Part shown: positions 44,786 to 56,178 of the stretch, one piece after another
Layout: every line of letters starts with the position of its first letter
Position numbering within the stretch: position 1 is the stretch's first letter
Origin: Kingdonia uniflora
Lineage: Eukaryota > Streptophyta > Magnoliopsida > Ranunculales > Circaeasteraceae
NCBI GenBank assembly: GCA_014058105.1
Contig: JACGCM010001954.1
Span: 620,001 to 684,000, forward strand
Direction of reading: 5' to 3'
Length of the DNA stretch: 64,000 bases
Program-made: the position numbers and the translations under genes
Notes under the pieces: model-generated
What the model saw: only the letters and a program-made list of their open reading frames with translations
Database searches by the model: none
Told to the model about the DNA's origin: nothing

Positions 44786-45559
44786 TGAGGCGTGATTACT
44801 GTAAGAAAGAATTATGCGCACTATACCACTGAAATTATGGTAGATAAAGTGTAGTAAAGTTGGACTGATAATAACATTAGTGATCTGTATATATTTATAC
44901 TGACCTTTTGAAGAATCAATTGTGGTGCAGAAGTCTGGTAGTCATTTTATAAAGCTACTAGTCGTCCTATCGTATAATAGAGGGTTGGCTTGGTTGAAAC
45001 AACAAAAGACTGGTTGTGCAATAGAAGATCAAATTGTTTGAGGCAAAAAAACGATCTGTAATGTAATAGAAAATTGGCTTGGTTGAAGCCACAAATGATC
45101 TATAATATAATAGAAGATTGGTTTAGCTGAAGCAGCAAACGATCTGTAATGTAATAGAAGATCAGTTCGGTTGAAGCAACAAACGATCTGTAATGTAATA
45201 GAAGATCAGTTTGGCTGAAACAACAAATGATCTATAATATAATAGAAGATCAATTTGGCTGAAGCAATAAACGATATGTAATATAACAGAATAGGGTGAA
45301 CCCACTGGTAATCTGTGATGTTTTAGAAATATAATCTGTATATAGAAGTACTTGTATGATAATTTAGAAAAATACCGTAATGTAGGGCAACCAAACATAA
45401 ATATTTCATTACCGTAAGTTTGACGTACAGAGAATGGTAGATAGAGTACTGTATGAAATAGTAGAAAGTACTCTGACGTAGAGTAATCAAACATAAGTAT
45501 TTCATTGATGTAAGACTGACGTACAAGATGATGCATTTATTAGAAAAGTATACTGTGAT
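44786..45559. repeat. 44-bp tandem repeats in aORF-pol spacer of E3
   Basis: From about 44965 to 45285 there are six to seven copies of a 44-bp unit (cgatctgtaatgtaatagaa + gatcagtttggctgaaacaacaaa). A second, about 110-bp, duplication follows at 45330-45540 (caaccaaacataaatatttc / caaacataagtatttcatt). The spacer is non-coding and separates the convergent aORF and pol. Confidence 0.85.
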
Positions 45560-46640
45560 AAATTATCGTCGATATAACTTTAATCTCCTTGTGCACCAAG
45601 GGTTAGGTACTCGATCCCCATGTTCTATGACAAGGTCGTAAGAGCCAAGTCCACTTTTTTCAATAATGATAAAATAACCTTCCCAATTTTTTGTAAGTTT
45701 TCCAGCATTGACTTCTTTTTTGTGCTTTGGTACCTCTCGGAGGATGAGATCTTTGATTACGAATTCTTTATGGTGAATTCATTTATTATAAGATCTGGCT
45801 AAAGCTTGATGGTATCTTCCCAAGTTCATGATGGCTATGTCTATTATTTCTTCAATCTAATTCATGTTACATGCCAACTGGAATTCATTTTCTTCGTTTG
45901 TTATGGTATGATCACGTAATGGGTGATGATATTGAGTGGGGACGATTGCTTCGGTACCGTAGGCCAATAAGAATAGCGTACATTCAGTCGATACTTGAGG
46001 TGTTGTTCGATACGCCCATAATACCTGTGGTAACTCTTGCTCCCAATTACCTTTCTTCTCTGTTAAGCACTTCTTGAGTCCGTTGACGATAATTCGATTA
46101 GTGATTTCGACTTGTCCAATTCCTTATAGGTAATATGGATTGGAAGGAGAGTGGATGATGTTGTGTTGGCTAAAGAAATCTATGACCTTGGAACCAACAA
46201 ACTGTGGTCCATTGTCGATTTGGATGAGGTGAGGGCAACCAAACTGTATTATAATAGTTTTCCATATAAACTTGATGACTTCATCATTCCGTGTTTGACA
46301 CAAAGGAACTACTTCTACCTATTTGGTGAAGTAGTCTGTTACTACTTGGAGGTACTTCCTATTTCCTGGTGTAGTTGGGAATTCTCCCACGTGGTATGGA
46401 ACCCATCTTCTGAATGACCAGACAATTTTGCTAGAATGGAGTTCTAAGGCTGGAACTCAAATTTGGGGTCCATGCCTTTGGCATGCATCACACTTGCACA
46501 CATATTCGATGATTTGAGCTTTTATTTTATGCCAAAAGACTCCTTGAGTAAGAGCTTGGTTTGCTAAAGATTATCCTGCTGCATGGGATTCACAAGTTCC
46601 TTCGTATAGTTTGTGCATGAAGTTTTGAGCCTCTTTATCA
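45560..46640 (-). pseudogene. Integrase region of E3 pol
   Basis: On the minus strand, a zinc-binding Cys/His part lies near 46480-46520 and core pieces at 46080-46400. The C-terminal tail GLGSYDLVIEHGDRVPNPWC...RRLK lies near 45570-45650, paralleling the E1 tail. The core is broken by frameshifts. It is the same family as the E1 integrase at 5340-6400. Confidence 0.72.
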
Positions 46641-47480
46641 GATAAACATTAGAGATAGGGTCCTGTCACCGACATTTTATAAAAGAAGTTATCGACAATG
46701 ACGTAGCGCTTAGCATTGTCAAGCGCACGACTCCTTTCAGTAGGATCTTTTGGGAGTTCACCATCGAACTTGTTTTTGGATCCGATATATGTAAGGAAAG
46801 GTCGTCTCCAATCGTCATCATCCTCTTTACCGCCCCCAGTATTAACAAAACTTGAGCTGATGATGTTAATGCAGGGGGTGGATATGACTTCGATCTTAAG
46901 ATATCGAGGTTCTATTTTGAGGACTCTCGCAAGATAGGCAAGGGAATCAGAATGTTTATTTTCTTCGTGATGCAAATGTTCGATGGTAGCCTTTTTAAAT
47001 CTTCTCATTCTGTCGGCTACTGCTGCGACGTAGTCAATCATTTTTCCATTTTTTTGAAACTTGTCATTATAATGGTTTACTATGAATAAAGAATCCGTGT
47101 ACACAGATAATTCAGGGACTCCAATTTCTAGAGCCATATCCAGACTGTGGATTAATGCCTCATATTCGGTCTCATTATTGGTGGCTTCAAAGTTTAGTCT
47201 GATTACTTTTTTAATTTTTTCATTGGAAGGCCTGATAAGGACGATACTGATGCCTGACCCAGCAAGTCTGACAAAACTGTCAGTTAGAAGGTGTCAACCA
47301 TTCTTGGATATCCAATCTGACTTTTCCTTGAACTGTTCTTCATTGATATCAGTATAATCTTTTTCCTAAGCAGGATCATCTACTAGAAAGTCTGCCATGA
47401 AATCTGCTACTGTTTGCCTTTTTTCAGAGTGTCACGGTTCAAAACGTATATCATGCTCACAAAGAGTTACTGACCATTAT
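46641..47480 (-). pseudogene. RNase H region of E3 pol
   Basis: A continuous minus frame 47137-46649 reads LEIGVPELSVYTDSLFIVNH, RMRRFKKATIEHLHHEENKH and SDSLAYLARVLK, with the RNase H Asp positions and the HxxR..N.xAD-like tail. An upstream part near 47150-47330 is in another frame. This is the best-preserved RNase H in the window. Confidence 0.82.
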
Positions 47481-48837
47481 TAGACTCGTCTGGATTTTTC
47501 TCGTTTGGACAAGATTTTGCGCAAAGGATAATTTGTCATCACTCGAACTGAGTGAGCTTGGAAATACTGTTTTAATTTCTGTGATATGTAAACGAGAGCT
47601 AACAATAGTTTCTCGATCATAGTATAACGTGTTTCTGCCGGAGTGAGAGTCTTGCTGATAAAATTAACAAGCTTTTTCATCTTCTCGTTAAGTCAAATGA
47701 GGATTGAGCTCTGTGATTCATCAGTAACGGTGAGATATATGGTGAGCTCTTCTTCTACCTTGGGTATACTCATTACTGGTGGCTTTCCCATGTAACATTT
47801 TAGCTCTTGTAAGGCTGCAACACATTCTGCAGTCCATTCAATCCCAAAATCTTTTGTAGGTCTTTGAACATCTTTTTTAGATCTTTTTTAAGATCTTAGG
47901 ATCTATGTAAACTTTTATCGTTTTCCCGAGATGGTCTTTGAACATCTGTCTCATCAATATTTGGTAAGTGGCTCTTGCATTCTTGAGTCTGAAAGGCATG
48001 CCATGCTCTGTAATGAAAGCCGCTTTGTATTGATCCTCGAGTAATAGAGGTATCTGGTTATACCCTGATGCGGCGTCCATCATGGGTAAGAGTTCGTGCC
48101 CTACGGTAGAATCGAGCAAATGATTGATGATAGGAAGTAGAAAACTATCTTTTGGAGTATGTTTAATGAGGTCTGTAAAATCTACGCAAACTCTGATTTT
48201 GCCGTTCTTTTTCGGTACCGCGATGATGTTCGAGATCCATTCTGGGTAATTGGCTTTTTAGATAAAACCAACTTCAATGAGTTTATTAATCTCTTTATTG
48301 AATTCTTCTCAGAGTCTTGGTGATAAAGTTCTATGTTTCTGCTTGACTGCTTTAGCTTTATCTCTCGAACTAAGCTTGTGGCAAACCAAATTTGGGTCAA
48401 TGCCTAGCATCTCGTGAAACGTCCAAATAAATACATCACTATTATCTTTGAGAAATTAAATAAGAGTGTTGCGCTTTTTCGTGGGCAAAAGAGTTCCAAT
48501 GTAGGTGCCCTTTTTATCTCCACTGATCTCGACGTATTTTATAGTTTCTACCCTTGGCAGTTCATTTTTTGTAAAGTTATCTGTAATGTTCCCTATGGTT
48601 TTCTGTAATTGCTATGCAAGCCATGGTATTGATGGTTCTGTCACAGTGGTAACAGTATTTTTTCAAGCTCGGGCTAGCTTCTGACTGCCTTTGATCTTGT
48701 AAATACTGTTATTCTAATCGAATCATATTGCCAAATGATGGGTCGATGGGATAACTCGCATGTTATGCATCCAACATCATCCCATAATCGCCAGATAGTG
48801 TGATCTTGTATTGATAACGTTAAATACTACATTGATT
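47481..48837 (-). pseudogene. Reverse transcriptase of E3 with internal deletion
   Basis: The RT palm is seen at 48119-47890 (LPMMDAASGYNQIPLL, TEHGMPFRLKNARATYQILM, then KVYID). The text directly after the catalytic YID is lost. The next recognisable sequence is the connection domain (KTFGIEWTAECVAALQELKC, about 47760-47850) and LVNFISKTLTPAETRY (47680 downward). In E1 the same interval keeps YIDD and the GHLISKKGIEAD block, so about 250-350 bp are deleted here near 47885. This RT cannot function. Upstream, the protease/RT spacer is interrupted by CACTA-C at 48838. Confidence 0.8.
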
Positions 48838-48859
48838 CACTAGGCCAAAAACTGTAAAT

Positions 48860-49950
48860 AATGATACTTTTGGAGGTAGATTTACGACATGGTTAGTCTG
48901 TTGTAATAATATGACTTCCATTAACAGTCGTTATTTTATAACCACCATCATTTTTTACTTTTCCCCTCTTATTTTCGACTCAAACAAATTGGCTCCTCCT
49001 TTAGTCGAGAAAACCATTCAATTTCATCTTTAGAGACTGTCGTTTCTCGTTTCAACTCTCAACCCTAAATCTTTAAATCTTTAATAACTCCAACCCTTCG
49101 AATCGAAATGAAAGAGTAACAATTCTTTTCACCAATTCTTCAAACTTCAGATGCAATTCTTCTCCAGATACAATTCTTCTCTTTGATTTCATCTAAATTG
49201 GGAATCAACAAAATTGAGGAACCATTACCAACAAAATTGATGAATCAAATTGCAAGTTATACAATGGGTATGCTCTCTTCCTCTCTTTCTCTCTCTCTAA
49301 ATCGAATTGCAATCTTTTGTTGAAGTTCTTTCTTGTTGGAATCGAATTGTTGTTTGTTTGTTGGAGTTTTCAAAATATGAGGTTCAGGCAGATTGTGGCA
49401 AGGTGGAAGACGTTTTTATCCTGAATCTAGCGTACTATCATGGCTCTCAATTGCGTTTCATTAACATTTCTGATATGGCTGCTCTGAATCAGTTATATTG
49501 TTATCTGCTGGACTTTGGAGGTAATGTATCTATTTTCAACTATGACCAAACAAAATTTAATGTTAAATTAAGATACATGTTTCAATACAGAACATATTAG
49601 GATCTAAATGTCTTTTAGGGTTTATGTTGCATTTCAATTATTTGATGAAATGGTCACTAGAGCTTTTTACATGTAGGATTCATTGGAGGGTTTATCGAGA
49701 TGTTGGTAGCCAGGATTTTTCAAAGGGCGCTGTTGTCTAGTGTGGCAAGATTAGAGTATTATACTAGCACTGGTGGTGGTGGTGGTGGTGGTTCTTTTAC
49801 TTCAACTAAGACCACTCACAATCTTTCTGAAGAGTTTTTCGAGTTGGACAGGAATCTAGAGGACGAGAAACCCATTGTTTAAGGTATGCATTTTGAGCCT
49901 CTTATGTTCTTATTTCGTTTAAATTTTATGTTTTTATCGCACAATAGTCC
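48860..49950 (+). other. CACTA-C left interior: leader-like DNA and unassigned exon pieces
   Basis: 48950-49260 resembles a plant 5' UTR (pyrimidine-rich). Exon-like pieces follow. One at 49386-49524 reads DCGKVEDVFILNLAYYHGSQ, then a gtaatg donor. One at 49680-49880 reads FIEMLVARIFQRALLSSVAR, with a run of seven Gly codons (ggt repeats) and SEEFFELDRNLEDE. They may come from one or two further captured genes. I do not recognise them. Confidence 0.4.
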
Positions 49951-52408
49951 CAGATGATGGATGTCGACTTGTGGTAGCGAGATCTTGTGTTTACATTGAT
50001 TATGGTGGTTCATGGTGTATCGGGAGCATTGATACCTTGAGGATAGGAATTGCTCATCCAGATCTTCTAGAAAGACTATGTACGGCATTGGGAATCAAAA
50101 AGCTTCTGACGTTGTCGTGGAGGTAAATAATTTTTCTGAAGGCTATTTTTCAATCGATCGGATTTGGATCATTGGAGCAAATGAAGTCCAAAACCAAACT
50201 GGTGTTTTGCTGAATTTGAACCTTATCTTAGAATAGTAAAGTAAATTTCATTTCCAATATGTTATGTGTCTGGATGTTAAAATCTGAACCTGATCAGAAT
50301 TTTAGTCGACTATAGAAGGTTTATTTGCATAACGAAATAAAAATCCATAATACACACAATAAATTAAGAAACTTTAAGCTGCACAAGAGTCTGGTACACT
50401 TAAAACTTCTTAATAGAATCAAATTCTGATCCTTACTGGATTGGGGATACTCTGAATCATCATTAAAACTTGATCATAATTTAGACTTTTGGATCAAATT
50501 GATAAAATTTTAATCCATATCTAAATCTCTGATATCTGGTTTTTGATTGAATTTGATAATGAACCTACTATTCCTATCTTCTTATTGCACTTGATTATGT
50601 TGATAGATCTCGCTAGTATAAACTTCTGTATTTTGATCAGGGTGTGTGTCTTACTGCAGGAACTCGATAACGAAGAACAATTGCCAACTCTGAATAAGAT
50701 TGGATCAAGTTCCTTAGTTGAAGTCAAGATGAAGCTCTAAAGTAAATCTTTTTATGCTGTAGTTTACGCTCTTGCAAATAGCATAACTAGTTCCATGCCT
50801 TCTTTTAGTGTACATACTTTAGAGCAAGTTCAAATTTCATTGGTCTTTGTTGTAGAGACACTACAGTTTGTTCGATGCCTTCATACCCAATTTATGTTAC
50901 TTCCAAAATCTTTGGACAATACACGTGCGCCAAAAGGCTCAGTTATTCCTGAGTGGGAAAACGAGCCAAGACATCGAACTCTCTACTTTGTCAATCAATC
51001 ACAACCATGTGTTATAATTGCCGAACCTCCTTTATACGTTTCAGTTTTGGATGTTCTTGCTGTTGTTGTGAGCCAAGTGTTGGGCTCACCAATATATTTA
51101 CCTATTGGGTCATTACTTTCTCGTCCCGAGGGTTCAAAGAAAAGGATTTTTGGCTCCCTGAAACTTGGGAGTTATAGAAGTGAAATAGGTAATAGGGATG
51201 GGCTGGCAGGGAAGGAACTTCTACCACAAGATGCCCTTCAATTACAATTTCATCCATTGAGATCCTTTTATAGGGGATAAATATTTTCTTGGAAGACAGG
51301 AAATGACGGAGATAAGTTGAAGTATGGTAGAGTTCCGGGGGATATAAGGCCGTCAGCCGGTCAAGCATTACAGGTTTATGGTTAAAACTGCTCCAGGGGA
51401 TGTCAAATTTCTTGTTTCATCTCAGGTTTTCTCATTTCGAAACATATCAACTACAAATGAGTCTTCCTTGTCAACATTTCCCGATGAGGGTAAAACAGAA
51501 ATGGGAAACAGGAAGCTTGTTCAAGTGCTTGAAAGTACTGGAAGTGTGAAAAGCTCATCTTCTAAGGTATGAGCCACTTTAATTTACTTGATTTAATCCA
51601 GTAGAAATGGTAAAAACAAGTAATAAATAGGAAAATGACTCACTGGAAGGTAGAAGGAATACCATATAGAGTGATATATCAGGAAGAATATATCACAACA
51701 TATTTCATAAATTGTGCAATCCCTTTTCTAGGTAAATAAAATTTGTGATTTATCTTATGTCTCGCTATGTATTTACTAAATATCTTCAAGTACTGTAAAT
51801 ATAAGAATGGTAACAATAAACTGACTTTTAAATGATACATTTCAATTAAAGAAATTACATTCTTCTTAGATCTAATGACATTAAAGCCACATATAATAGA
51901 CCAAATTGCCTTATCATTGGATTGATGTAACTAGTTTTCATCATTGTTTGAAAAAATGGCAACATGAATGATATAATAGTGGTAACTTATACTTATCACT
52001 AAAAGAAAGAAGTAAGAAACCTGGTGGTATGTATGCATTTTGCCTATCTTTGTGTCATGACGACTATTTTTTCTTAACCAAAATATCTGGTTTATGTGTT
52101 ATTTTTGAAGGGAAAAAAAAGGTTTTGCACAAAAAAAAAAATTGAACTCTTCTTTTTTCCTTCTAACTTTTCTGCCTTGGTTTATGTTGAGCGTTATACT
52201 AAGAAGAATTTTCTTGTATGACCAGACACGGCCAAGTAAAGAACTCCAGTATGGATGAGTGTCAATAGCTGAATTGGTACAAGCAGTCCATGACATGCTC
52301 TCCGCAGCTGGAATCAATATGGACGTGGAGAAGCAGTCCCTTCTCCAAACGACCCTTACACTACAAGAACAGCTCGGAGAATCCCAGGCTGCACTTTTGC
52401 TTGAGCAG
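49951..52408 (+). pseudogene. Plant sacsin-like RING-finger protein fragments (captured)
   Basis: These exons match the C-terminal third of the very large plant sacsin/HSP90-ATPase-like RING protein (Arabidopsis At5g23110 type). 49951-50121: VPDDGCRLVVARSCVYIDYG and HPDLLERLCTALGIKK. After an intron, 50660-51567: ELDNEEQLPTLNKIGSSSLV, HTQFMLLPKSLDNTRAPKGS, VIPEWENEPRHRTLYFVNQS, DVLAVVVSQVLGSPIYLPIG, LLPQDALQLQFHPLRSFYRG. After another intron, 52211-52408: SIAELVQAVHDMLSAAGINM and LLQTTLTLQEQLGESQAALL. The terminal RING exon is absent. Lesions: a 1-bp shift in the KKL-SDVVVE stretch (50100), a stop after KMKL (50738), and CGA to TGA (52257). Introns are kept, so capture was from genomic DNA. 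Confidence 0.85.
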
Positions 52409-53929
52409 GTTAGTCTCTTCTTCTCTTACTTGTTAGTATGCTATGTGGCACTCTTTGGGTTCCAGCCGTATATTTAAGTACGTATCCCACCACCTGATGG
52501 ATGTGCACATCAATTTGGCAATTTCTTTCTTTCTATGTTTATATGCATATTTTTTTATCGAGTACCAGTTGTTTCCCGCATCAAAAAATTTTGAGGGTAG
52601 TTTACAGTTTCCCATATTGTTTCCCAAACTTTCTTTTATTTATCGTGACCAATGTACCAATACAATGTAGATGCAATACATTATTGCTGAATAACACATG
52701 GGGAATTGGATCGATTACAAGCAATAAGACAAATCACTATTTTTGCATGTGGTTCTACCCCATCGGCCAACATTTGTGTTTTACTATCTAAAATATATGT
52801 ACTTAATAGTTAATGGAATTAAACGTTTAAATTAAGGTTTAGTGATAGTGGTGGTGATCTCTATTATCCAAAGATTATGGTCATCAGTTTTATATGTTGC
52901 TCTTGGCCTGCAATGGTCATCAACACATGGAAACATTCAAACATTACTTGTAGATCAACTGGTAGAAGTAGATCTGCAACTCAAGAACTGATTTTGGTGT
53001 TGCTCCTATCACAACAACAAAAAAATGCAAAAAAGGATTTAGTGAAACAATAAGACAACAAAGCATACGAACTTTTTAGAGGACTATAGGACTATAGGGC
53101 TTATCTATTTATGCATAGAGTACTTTAGTTAGTATTTTACCTTAATGCTCTTGATGCTTCCTAGTCCATATTGGGGTTCTTGATACATTTTACTGCTCTT
53201 TATGTGTATGGAGTGTATGGATAGAGCAGTAAACTCAATTGGTTGATTAATGAGTATACTCTTGACCCTTCCCTTAGAGAGATCCTCAAACCTGCTTTTG
53301 ATGCTTCTATATACTATATATGGGAGGAGAGAACATACAGTGGATGCAGAAAACAACTGACACTGCTATTCTTGATACTGCTTGTACTAAGAGTCATTGT
53401 TATTTTTCTTCAAGGTTGGGGGAATACTATAAAGTGGTACACTAATGCTTTGTCCATCTGTTTATGCTTTGCCCATCTATTTATGCTTTGTCCATCTGTT
53501 TATGCTTTGCCCATCTATTTAAGCTTTGTCCATTTGTTTATCTGTTTAGCTGTACGCCTAGAATGTTGTCTGTATATCTGTATAGTGGTACCAAATCTAT
53601 TGACCATGTTGTTCTGTTTATCTGTTATAGTGGTACCAAATTTGTACAGTCAAGAGGATAAAGCTAGAGGTGCACAAGCCAGAGGTGCGAAGCTGTAACA
53701 AGAACTCATAACATTTCTAGGTGAGACATTCTTATTGTGACGCTTCTCTTGTGATAGAACTATAAGCTCTAAATGGAAAGAACTCTCATGAACTTGAGAC
53801 AATGATGGTTCAAATCCATCTAGTTCTAATTGTAAAAGTATAGGAAAGACTTTTTAAGTAAACTAATATTATTTAATAAAATTTTGAAATTTATAATTGT
53901 GAGAAGCAACTAAAATTATCGTCAATAAT
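52409..53929. other. CACTA-C interior without recognised gene
   Basis: AT-rich non-coding DNA after the last sacsin-like exon. It contains a short tandem repeat (about 53452-53545, a 23-bp unit of the type tttatgctttgyccatctr, four copies) and a duplicated gtggtaccaaat word (53585, 53630). Confidence 0.5.
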
Positions 53930-54334
53930 TGTGTCTAATACGTCGACATTTTTGCGTAACAGATAGCATGACTAGTTTGTATGCCGAAATTTTTTAGAAT
54001 TACGAAAAATTAGGCGATTTTGGTGTCGTAAAATTGCGACGTATAAAACAACAGATAAATAAATTACAAAATGGAACAAATACGACAAAAATAATGACTG
54101 ATATTTGTGTATATTTTTTACGACTAATAAAATGACTCATAAATGTGTCGCAATTTTAACTAAAAATGACAGATATTATGACGTGGTTTACAGTCGTAAT
54201 ATTACGACCTATTTCAAGTCGAAAACATAAAACTACTGCAAAAAAAACGACGTTTTTTTCGACTAAAATAGAAGTTACTTTAGCAAAATAAAGACTGACC
54301 TACCCCGTCGTGTTTTACTTGTTTTGGCCTAGTG
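53930..54334 (-). repeat. CACTA-C right subterminal region
   Basis: It is dense in cgac/gtcg words on both strands, including the palindrome-like gtcgtaatattacgac near 54193. Such clustered short motifs are typical CACTA transposase binding regions. No coding signal is present. Confidence 0.65.
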
Positions 54335-54816
54335 ATTGTTACAGGACCAACAGTAATAGGAAGTATGATTTTTTCTACACGATCTTCCTTAGGGCCGTTG
54401 AACCCACTAATGTCAACGTCACTAGGTTGAACTTTGTCGGCCAGTCCTATCTGGTCAATCGTGCTTTGGAAAAGCAGTTCGATGCTACTGCCAGTATCCA
54501 CCATCATTGTATATAGCATGATATTTCTCATTTTTAACATGATCAGGAGTGCATCATGATAAGGAAAGTTGGCATATTGAACGTCATAATATTTGAAAGA
54601 GATCCCTGTGCATTGGGAACTGGATGCAGGGAGTAACTGAGCTTCTTTGTCGACCATGGATAGCTCATGACATTGGCCAAGACGTCGCCCTTTGCATCTG
54701 ACCGATCTTGTAATTGTATGATTCTTGATAAAGTGGCTAAGGGAGATATGGTGTATGTAGTATGATTTGTTCTCGATGGGTTGGAGATATTGGGCATTGG
54801 GAAAAAAACTTATCAT
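54335..54816 (-). pseudogene. Aspartic protease region of E3
   Basis: Minus frame: FKYYDVQYANFPYHDALLIM, MMVDTGSSIELLFQSTIDQI, KVQPSDVDISGFNGPKEDRV, ILPITVGPVTI. The DTG catalytic triad is intact. The sequence ends at the CACTA-C target duplication and resumes at 48837. The retroviral-type protease processes Gag-Pol. The frame is open here, but the rest of pol is broken. Confidence 0.82.
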
Positions 54817-56161
54817 TTTGAAGTATAAGATATATACTGGCTATGGTGACAGTCATCTTGGGAAGACAGGGTTTTGGCATATCACTTCCCTTCCGAATTT
54901 GATCGTCATTAGATTTTATCATTTTCCTGTCTCCTCCGTGATCAGCAATGCGATTAAAATCTTAGCCTGTGGATTGATCTCGTGCTGTCAAGGTTGATTT
55001 ATGAGTTTGGTGTCTTTTAGATACCATCCTTTCGAGATCGATATATCCATTGACCTTCTCGATCATATCTTCCAAAATTATAGGTTTATTCAAGATCAGG
55101 TATTTATTCGCCCTACTATCTACGAGCAAAACATTGGTGAAGGCTGAAATAGTAATCTTCTAATCATGTCGGTCTACCTTTCTGGCCAACTCCAAAAATT
55201 TCTTAGTAAATATTTTGAGCTTCTCCCCTGGTACCCTTTTAAAGCTGAACAGAGAATATAAATTCTCTTCTTTATCTATGTTGTGTGAGTAGTTCTTAAT
55301 GAAAAGTTCCCTCAATTGTTCAAAAATTGTAATGGACCCTTTTGATAGAAAATATAACCATCGTAAAGGTTCGCCAGTAAACTGGTAGGAAAGAGTTGGC
55401 TTAAAATATGGTTGGATGTAGAATATAAGCCTAGAGCATTATGAAATTCTTGAACGTGCTCCACTGGATCATTTCCCTTGTATTTTTAGATTTTTGGTGT
55501 ATGAAAACTGGTGGGAACTTTAGCATCCAATAAGTCCTGAGCAATCAGACTCTTCTATAGCTTGTTGTGAATGACTTTAGTAGTTTGAGCATGGGTATCG
55601 AACAACTCTTTGATACATTTTTCAACATGTTCCTGGGTCACATCCTGATGAGTTGTAGTGGTCGATCGTGGGATGCTTTATTCACGAGGTTTGTAGTCGC
55701 CACTTCCTTCACTTAGCCGATCACGTATCAGAATACAAACTCTTTCCTAGGGTGGATCTTCAGCTTATTAGACTCCTCCATCAACTTCTTAGTGGACTTC
55801 CTATATAAGAGCTGGCTCCACCCCAGGCTATTTATGGTTAGATCAAACTTTACCTCCCAGATTGTTTGCATGAGGTCCTATCCTGTTGAGAACGAAAGCT
55901 CATGAAGCAGCTGGCAGCACGCCTTTGTTCTTCTAGGCTACGACCTGTTGACTCTGCAGAACCTTCAACACGTCTTGTACGCCTTCTAGCTGCTGCTCTA
56001 GAGTGGCTCGCCTTTTGGTTTTGAAGTTCAGATTAACCCGCAATTCTATTAGTATGGCATTTCCTTCTCCTGGAGAAATCGGCGTACTCTGGTCTGGAAG
56101 CGTCATTCAATAGTGAGATAATCAACTATTTTATGAGACAATGAGTTTGAGAACTTCGTTC
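54817..56161 (-). pseudogene. gag: gag of E3, decayed
   Basis: Minus-strand reading from about 55660 gives VTQEHVEKCIKELFDTHAQT, FHTPKI, KYKGNDPVEHVQEFHNALGL and ALKGYQG. It is colinear with the + strand gag of E2 (VTQEHMNQQIKELIEAQ, HTPKIRKYKGTDPKEHIQQY). An N-terminal charged region lies at 55850-56110. It has many stops and frame changes. Confidence 0.78.
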
Positions 56162-56178
56162 CCACAGACGGTGCCAAA
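56159..56178 (-). other. Primer-binding/leader site of E3
   Basis: On the minus strand, TTTGGCACCGTCTGTGGGAA directly follows the 5' LTR end. E2 has TTTGGCGCCGTCTGTGGGAA in the same place. The priming tRNA was not identified. Confidence 0.65.

Larger units (their letters stand above)
48838..54334. mobile_element. CACTA-C: 5.5-kb Pack-CACTA inserted in E3
   Basis: The left end is CACTAGGCCAAAAAC at 48838. The right end is GTTTTGGCCTAGTG, ending at 54334. The target duplication ATT is at 48835-48837 and 54335-54337. The retroelement protease region is continuous across the insertion. The right subterminal region (53930-54300) is rich in cgac/gtcg words. There is no transposase. The terminal sequence (CACTAGGCC) differs from CACTA-A and -B (CACTACAAG), so it is a different family. 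It carries exons of a sacsin-like gene. Confidence 0.92.

Noticed and set aside
45162..45536. Minus-strand frames rich in Tyr/Leu/Ile
   Set aside because: They arise from the 44-bp and 110-bp tandem repeats in the spacer.
49951..50121. OTU-type deubiquitinase reading of VPDDGCRL
   Set aside because: The continuation (ARSCVYIDYG, HPDLLERLCTALGIKK) and the next exons fit the sacsin-like protein, not the OTU catalytic fold.
53243..53698. 151-codon + strand frame in CACTA-C
   Set aside because: It crosses the short tttatgctttgcccatc repeat and is low-complexity hydrophobic text; no family recognised.
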